From: Ruegeria haliotis
GTDB lineage: Bacteria > Pseudomonadota > Alphaproteobacteria > Rhodobacterales > Rhodobacteraceae
Direction of reading: 5' to 3'
NCBI RefSeq assembly: GCF_013377785.1
Contig: NZ_JABXWT010000011.1
Coordinates: forward strand, 1 to 64,000
DNA length: 64,000 nt
Shown: in pieces, positions 60,476 through 64,000 of the stretch
How the letters are laid out: each line of letters opens with the position of its first letter
How positions within the stretch are numbered: position 1 is the stretch's first letter
The notes under the pieces: generated by a model
What the model was told of the DNA's origin: nothing
Databases searched by the model: none
The model's input: only the letters and a program-made list of their open reading frames with translations
Position numbers and translations under genes: made by a program

Positions 60476-61438
60476 TTACGGCGCCTCTTCTGGAAAGAAG
60501 CACGCCGCGACGTGGTTTCCAGCGTCGGCCAGCGGCAGCTCCGCGGCACAACGCGCCTTCGCTTTCCAGCACCTTGGCGCAAAGGCGCAACCCTTGGGAA
60601 TTGACAGAGGCGACGGCAGCTCTCCGGACAGTTTTATCCTGACCTTGTCAGCCTCGGGGTTGGCGCGCGGCGTGGCGGACATGAGCGCTTTGGTATAGGG
60701 GTGTTTGGGCGCGTCGAATACGGATGATTTAGGCCCACTTTCAACCGCGCGGCCCAGATACATGACGATGACATCGTCTGCCACGTGGCGCACCACCGAC
60801 AGGTCATGGCTGATAAAAAGATAGGCCAGTTTCAGGCGATCCTGCAATTCCGTCAGCAGGTTCAGGACTGCACTCTGGATCGACAGATCAAGCGCCGAGA
60901 CCGGCTCATCCAGTACCAACACCTTGGGGTCCAGCATCAGCGCCCGCGCCACGGCGATCCGCTGGCGCTGACCGCCTGAGAACATGTGAGGGTAGCGGTC
61001 GTAATGCTCGGGGCGCAATCCGACAAGATCGATCATTTCGCGCGCTTTGGCTTCGCGGTCCGCTTTCGTCATATCGGGTCGGTTAATGACCAGTGGTTCC
61101 TGCAAGATAGTACCGATGCGCTGGCGCGGGTTGAGCGAGCCGTAAGGATCCTGAAATACAATCTGTACCAATTGGCGCAATTCGGCCCAGTCCGTGGCCA
61201 GTACCGGCTTACCATCCAGCGTCAACGAGCCCGCAGTCGGTTCTTCGATCATTGCCACCATGCGGGCCAATGTAGATTTGCCACAACCACTTTCGCCAAC
61301 CACTGCGAGCGTCTTGCCGGCAGATAGTGAAAAATCAAGCCCCGCAACTGCCTTGAGTGTGCGAGCAGGTTTGAACAGGCCGCCACTTACGGAATAATGC
61401 CGTTGCAGGTCATTGGCTTGGATCACAGGGTCGGTCAA
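60476..61438 (-). CDS. dppF: Dipeptide/oligopeptide ABC transporter ATP-binding protein
   Basis: A 320-residue ABC ATPase of the DppF/OppF type. Walker A is [17 protein letters not shown], the signature FSGGQRQRIAVARALM, Walker B VLVLDEPVSALD, and the family-specific C-terminal extension with cysteines (GCAFAPRCWKAKARCAAELP) that marks oligopeptide ATPases is present. It overlaps dppD by four bases. It works with DppD, DppB and DppC to import dipeptides or similar small molecules; the binding protein gene must lie beyond the window. Confidence 0.92.
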   Translation of the reverse strand: MTDPVIQANDLQRHYSVSGGLFKPARTLKAVAGLDFSLSAGKTLAVVGESGCGKSTLARMVAMIEEPTAGSLTLDGKPVLATDWAELRQLVQIVFQDPYGSLNPRQRIGTILQEPLVINRPDMTKADREAKAREMIDLVGLRPEHYDRYPHMFSGGQRQRIAVARALMLDPKVLVLDEPVSALDLSIQSAVLNLLTELQDRLKLAYLFISHDLSVVRHVADDVIVMYLGRAVESGPKSSVFDAPKHPYTKALMSATPRANPEADKVRIKLSGELPSPLSIPKGCAFAPRCWKAKARCAAELPLADAGNHVAACFFPEEAP

Positions 61439-62412
61439 GACGCTATCCTTTCACTGGTGTTGAGCGGATAGTGACAGCGCGCATCGCCCAGATCGGCGCC
61501 ACAAGGACTTGGCGGTGTCGATTTGCATTTCGCATTGGCGAACTTGCAGCGTGGAGAGAACAGGCACCCGGCGGGGCGGTCGAACTGTCCCGGAACGACG
61601 CCTGGAATTGTAGGCAACAACCGATCGGTTGCGCGTTCCGGTAACGCGTCGAGAAGAGCTGCTGTATAGGGATGGTGCGGTGTTGCGAAAAGTGGGCTGA
61701 CAGGCTGTTCCTCGATCTTCTGACCGGCATATTGTACGCTGACCCGTTCGGCTGTTTCAGCCACCACGCCCATGTCATGGGTGATCAGCACCAGACCCAT
61801 CCCGGTTTCTTCGCGCAGGCTGGTCAGCAGATCAAGTATCTGCGCCTGAATGGTCACATCAAGGGCCGTCGTCGGCTCATCCGCGATCAGTAGCTTAGGC
61901 TTACAGGCGATGGCCATGGCGATCATCACCCGCTGGTTCATGCCGCCCGACATCTGGTGCGGAAAGGCGGAAAGGCGTTTGGCGGGGTCGGGGATGCCCA
62001 CTTGTTCAAACAACTCCACCGCACGCCTGCTGCGTTCCGCGCGACCAAGACCCAGATGAATGCGCAGGGCTTCCTTGATCTGCCAGCCAACGGTGAAACA
62101 TGGGTTCAGAGATGACATCGGTTCCTGAAAGATCATCGCAAGATCGTTGCCGACAATATCGCGGCGCGCGCGCGCATCCATCGTCAACAGATCATGGCCA
62201 TCAAAGGTCATCTCATCAGCGGTCACCGTCGCAGTCCAGGGCAATAGTCCCATCAGCGCCAGCATGGACACCGATTTGCCCGAGCCGCTTTCGCCGACGA
62301 TGGCCAGAATTTCACCAGTATCGACGTCCTGGTCGACGGCGTCCACAGCGCGGAACGCGCCCGTTGCGGTCGCGAACTCGACGCTGAGGTTGCGGATGCG
62401 TAACAGGGACAT
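61435..62412 (-). CDS. dppD: Dipeptide/oligopeptide ABC transporter ATP-binding protein
   Basis: A 325-residue ABC ATPase of the DppD/OppD type. Visible motifs are Walker [19 protein letters not shown], the signature [16 protein letters not shown], Walker [13 protein letters not shown] and the C-terminal cysteine-containing extension ([17 protein letters not shown]). It forms the ATPase pair with DppF. The gene follows dppC after a four-base gap, so the block is one operon. Nickel or heme uptake systems share this family, so the dipeptide assignment is by family only. Confidence 0.92.
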   Translation of the reverse strand: MSLLRIRNLSVEFATATGAFRAVDAVDQDVDTGEILAIVGESGSGKSVSMLALMGLLPWTATVTADEMTFDGHDLLTMDARARRDIVGNDLAMIFQEPMSSLNPCFTVGWQIKEALRIHLGLGRAERSRRAVELFEQVGIPDPAKRLSAFPHQMSGGMNQRVMIAMAIACKPKLLIADEPTTALDVTIQAQILDLLTSLREETGMGLVLITHDMGVVAETAERVSVQYAGQKIEEQPVSPLFATPHHPYTAALLDALPERATDRLLPTIPGVVPGQFDRPAGCLFSPRCKFANAKCKSTPPSPCGADLGDARCHYPLNTSERIAS

Positions 62413-62416
62413 GGGC

Positions 62417-63322
62417 CTAGCTCCGTTTCAGCTTGGGATCGAGCGCGTCGCGCAGCCCGTCGCCCATCAGGTTGATGGCCAGCACCGTGACAAGGATCGC
62501 CAGACCAGGAAACGTGACAACCCACCATGCGCGCAGAATGAACTCGCGTGCTTCGGCCAGCATGGTGCCCCATTCCGGTGTCGGCGGTTGCGCCCCCATG
62601 CCCAGAAAGCCAAGCGCTGCGGCGTCAAGAATGGCCGTCGAAAACGACAGGGCCGCCTGCACGATGATCGGTGCCAGGCAGTTTGGCAGCACGGTGACAA
62701 ACATCAGCCGTACCAACCCTGCACCGGCCACCCGGGCGGAGGTGACGTAATCTTTCTGTTTTTCCGACAGCACACTGGCGCGGGTCAGGCGCACATAGTG
62801 GGGCTGCAGCACGATCGCGATGGCAATCATCGCATTGGTGAGTGACGGGCCAAGGATGGCCACCAGTACCAGCGCCAGCAGCAGCGACGGGAAGGCCAGG
62901 ATGATATCCATGATCCGCATAATGATATTGTCGGCCCATTTGGGTGCAAACCCCGCCAGCAGGCCGATCAGAATACCACCCGAGGCGGCGATACTGACAA
63001 CCACGACCCCGACAAAAAACGAATACCGCGCGCCGACGATCAATCGCGACAGCATGTCCCGGCCCAGCGGATCGGTGCCCAGCGGATAGGTCCAATTGCC
63101 GCCTTCCTGCCAAAACGGCGGTTGCAGAGTCGCATCGCGGAACTGAGCTGTCGGATCGTGGGGGGCGATCCACGGCCCGAAAAGGGCCAAAAAGGCAAAG
63201 ACCACAAAGACCCAAAGACCAATCACGGCGCCGCGGTTTTCGCGGAAATAGAACCAGAACTCGCGCAGGCGCCCCGGGCGTTCAGTGGCCTGAGTGGCCT
63301 CGACTGACATGGTTTCAGACAT
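62417..63322 (-). CDS. dppC: Dipeptide/oligopeptide ABC transporter permease
   Basis: A 301-residue permease of the DppC/OppC type. A polar N-terminus of about 30 residues leads into the first helix (GAVIGLWVFVVFAFLALFGPWIAPHDP), and the conserved LGTDPLGRDMLSRLIVGARYS segment follows. The permease EAA-type loop is seen in QKDYVTSARVAGAGLVRLMFVTVLPN. I chose the ATG at 63322 (MSETMSVEA), which overlaps the dppB stop codon; the longer frame up to 63481 lies inside dppB. It forms the channel together with DppB. Confidence 0.92.
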   Translation of the reverse strand: MSETMSVEATQATERPGRLREFWFYFRENRGAVIGLWVFVVFAFLALFGPWIAPHDPTAQFRDATLQPPFWQEGGNWTYPLGTDPLGRDMLSRLIVGARYSFFVGVVVVSIAASGGILIGLLAGFAPKWADNIIMRIMDIILAFPSLLLALVLVAILGPSLTNAMIAIAIVLQPHYVRLTRASVLSEKQKDYVTSARVAGAGLVRLMFVTVLPNCLAPIIVQAALSFSTAILDAAALGFLGMGAQPPTPEWGTMLAEAREFILRAWWVVTFPGLAILVTVLAINLMGDGLRDALDPKLKRS

Positions 63323-64000
63323 CAGCGCTTCCTGATTTTGGGATTGATGACACCGTAGAGCATGTCGACGGTCAGGTTCACGACCATTACCATCACAGCG
63401 ATCAGCAACAGACCGCCCTGAACCACCGGATAATCGCGACGGAAAATGCTGTCGACCATCCATTTTCCGATGCCCGGCCAACTAAAGATAGTCTCGGTCA
63501 GGATCGCACCCGCCAACAGCGTGCCGACAGACAGACCGATTACCGTGATGACCGGGATCAGCGCGTTGCGCAGTGCGTGAATGCCGTTGATCCGACCCGG
63601 TGACAATCCTTTGGCGCGGGCGGTGCGGATATAGTCCTCGCCCAGAACTTCAAGCATGGCCGAGCGTGTCTGACGCGCAATCACAGCCAGTGGAATAGTG
63701 CCCAGCACGATTGTCGGCAGAATAAGATGACGTACCGCCGAGGCAAACGCGCCCTTCTGCCCAGACGCCAGGCTGTCGATCAGCATGAACCCCGTGGGGT
63801 CGGGGAAGTAGTAGATCAGGTCAATCCGGCCCGAGACCGGCGTCCATTGCAGGTTGCCCGAGAAGACGATGATTAATAGCAGCGCCCACCAGAAGATCGG
63901 CATCGAATATCCCACCAAAGCGGTGGACATCAGCGTTCTGTCATACAACTTGCCGCGGTTCACCGCCGCAATCACCCCGGCGGGCAACCCCAGCGCGACC
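63322..64000 (-). CDS. dppB: Dipeptide/oligopeptide ABC transporter permease, cut by window end
   Basis: The C-terminal part, about 226 codons, of a DppB/OppB permease. The reading frame stays open to the window end; the TTG at 63987 is not the true start, since family-typical residues (ALGLPAGVIAAVNRGKLYD) continue beyond it. The EAA loop GEDYIRTARAKGLSPGRINGIHALRNALIPVITVIGLSVG and the terminal helix (VVNLTVDMLYGVINPKIR) are complete. Roughly 80 to 100 N-terminal residues are missing. It overlaps dppC by one base. Confidence 0.9.
   Translation of the reverse strand, partial: VALGLPAGVIAAVNRGKLYDRTLMSTALVGYSMPIFWWALLLIIVFSGNLQWTPVSGRIDLIYYFPDPTGFMLIDSLASGQKGAFASAVRHLILPTIVLGTIPLAVIARQTRSAMLEVLGEDYIRTARAKGLSPGRINGIHALRNALIPVITVIGLSVGTLLAGAILTETIFSWPGIGKWMVDSIFRRDYPVVQGGLLLIAVMVMVVNLTVDMLYGVINPKIRKR

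Overview
The window looks like chromosomal or large-replicon DNA of an alphaproteobacterium, most likely a marine Rhodobacterales (Roseobacter-type) bacterium. This is inferred from the succinoglycan-like exo gene set, the smoEFGK-smoS-mtlK sorbitol/mannitol operon (the arrangement known from Rhodobacter), the moderately high GC content and the dense, overlapping operons. No tRNA, rRNA, CRISPR array or phage gene was seen. All gene names come from reading the translations; no database search was run.

Layout. (1) 1-350: remnants of two insertion sequences, a decayed IS5-type transposase that appears to be cut by the end of a second element running off the left edge. (2) 573-21092: an exopolysaccharide locus of the Wzx/Wzy type. 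It holds a GH16 glycanase (ExoK-like), polymerase (ExoQ-like), a Wzz/ExoP-like co-polymerase with a degenerate kinase domain, an ExoF/Wza-like export protein, the priming enzyme ExoY, a flippase (ExoT-like), six separate glycosyltransferase genes or fusions, two sulfotransferases and a small ExoX-like membrane protein. Its most striking gene is a 1062-residue protein that joins ExoL-, ExoA- and ExoM-like glycosyltransferases in one chain. The two sulfotransferases suggest that the polymer is sulfated. (3) 21167-25436: an RND efflux pump and its adaptor. (4) 25490-47499: a complete catecholate siderophore system. It contains a TonB-dependent receptor, a divergent AraC regulator, DHB synthesis (EntC, isochorismatase, EntA), DHB activation (EntE), a free-standing aryl carrier protein, an MbtH protein, a two-module NRPS (C-A-T-C-A-T-TE), an MFS exporter, a binding-protein-dependent ABC importer, an esterase (Fes) and a phosphopantetheinyl transferase (EntD). 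The second NRPS module reads as serine-specific; the first does not match a code I can assign. The expected product is therefore DHB-X-Ser, probably oligomerised through serine by the TE domain. (5) 47791-56061: a LacI regulator and the polyol uptake and oxidation operon smoEFGK-smoS-mtlK plus a P-loop kinase. (6) 56313-59784: a Roadblock/LC7 protein, an OmpR/histidine kinase pair and a small secreted protein. (7) 59785-60475: a gene-poor stretch with a strongly structured, RNA-like segment. (8) 60476-64000: the dipeptide ABC transporter genes dppF, dppD, dppC and dppB, the last cut by the window end.

How the parts work together. In the exo region ExoY would start the repeat unit on undecaprenyl phosphate. 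The GT2/GT4 enzymes extend it, the sulfotransferases may decorate it, the flippase moves it across the membrane, ExoQ polymerises it, the ExoP/ExoF pair controls chain length and export, and the GH16 enzyme trims it. In the siderophore region 13 minus-strand genes from fes (46516) to entA (28707) lie almost head to tail with several 4-base ATGA overlaps, so much of the pathway may be one transcript of about 17.8 kb. It would be driven from the fes/entD divergent region, where an inverted repeat is visible. The receptor has its own leader containing an 11-bp inverted repeat that spans the ribosome-binding region.
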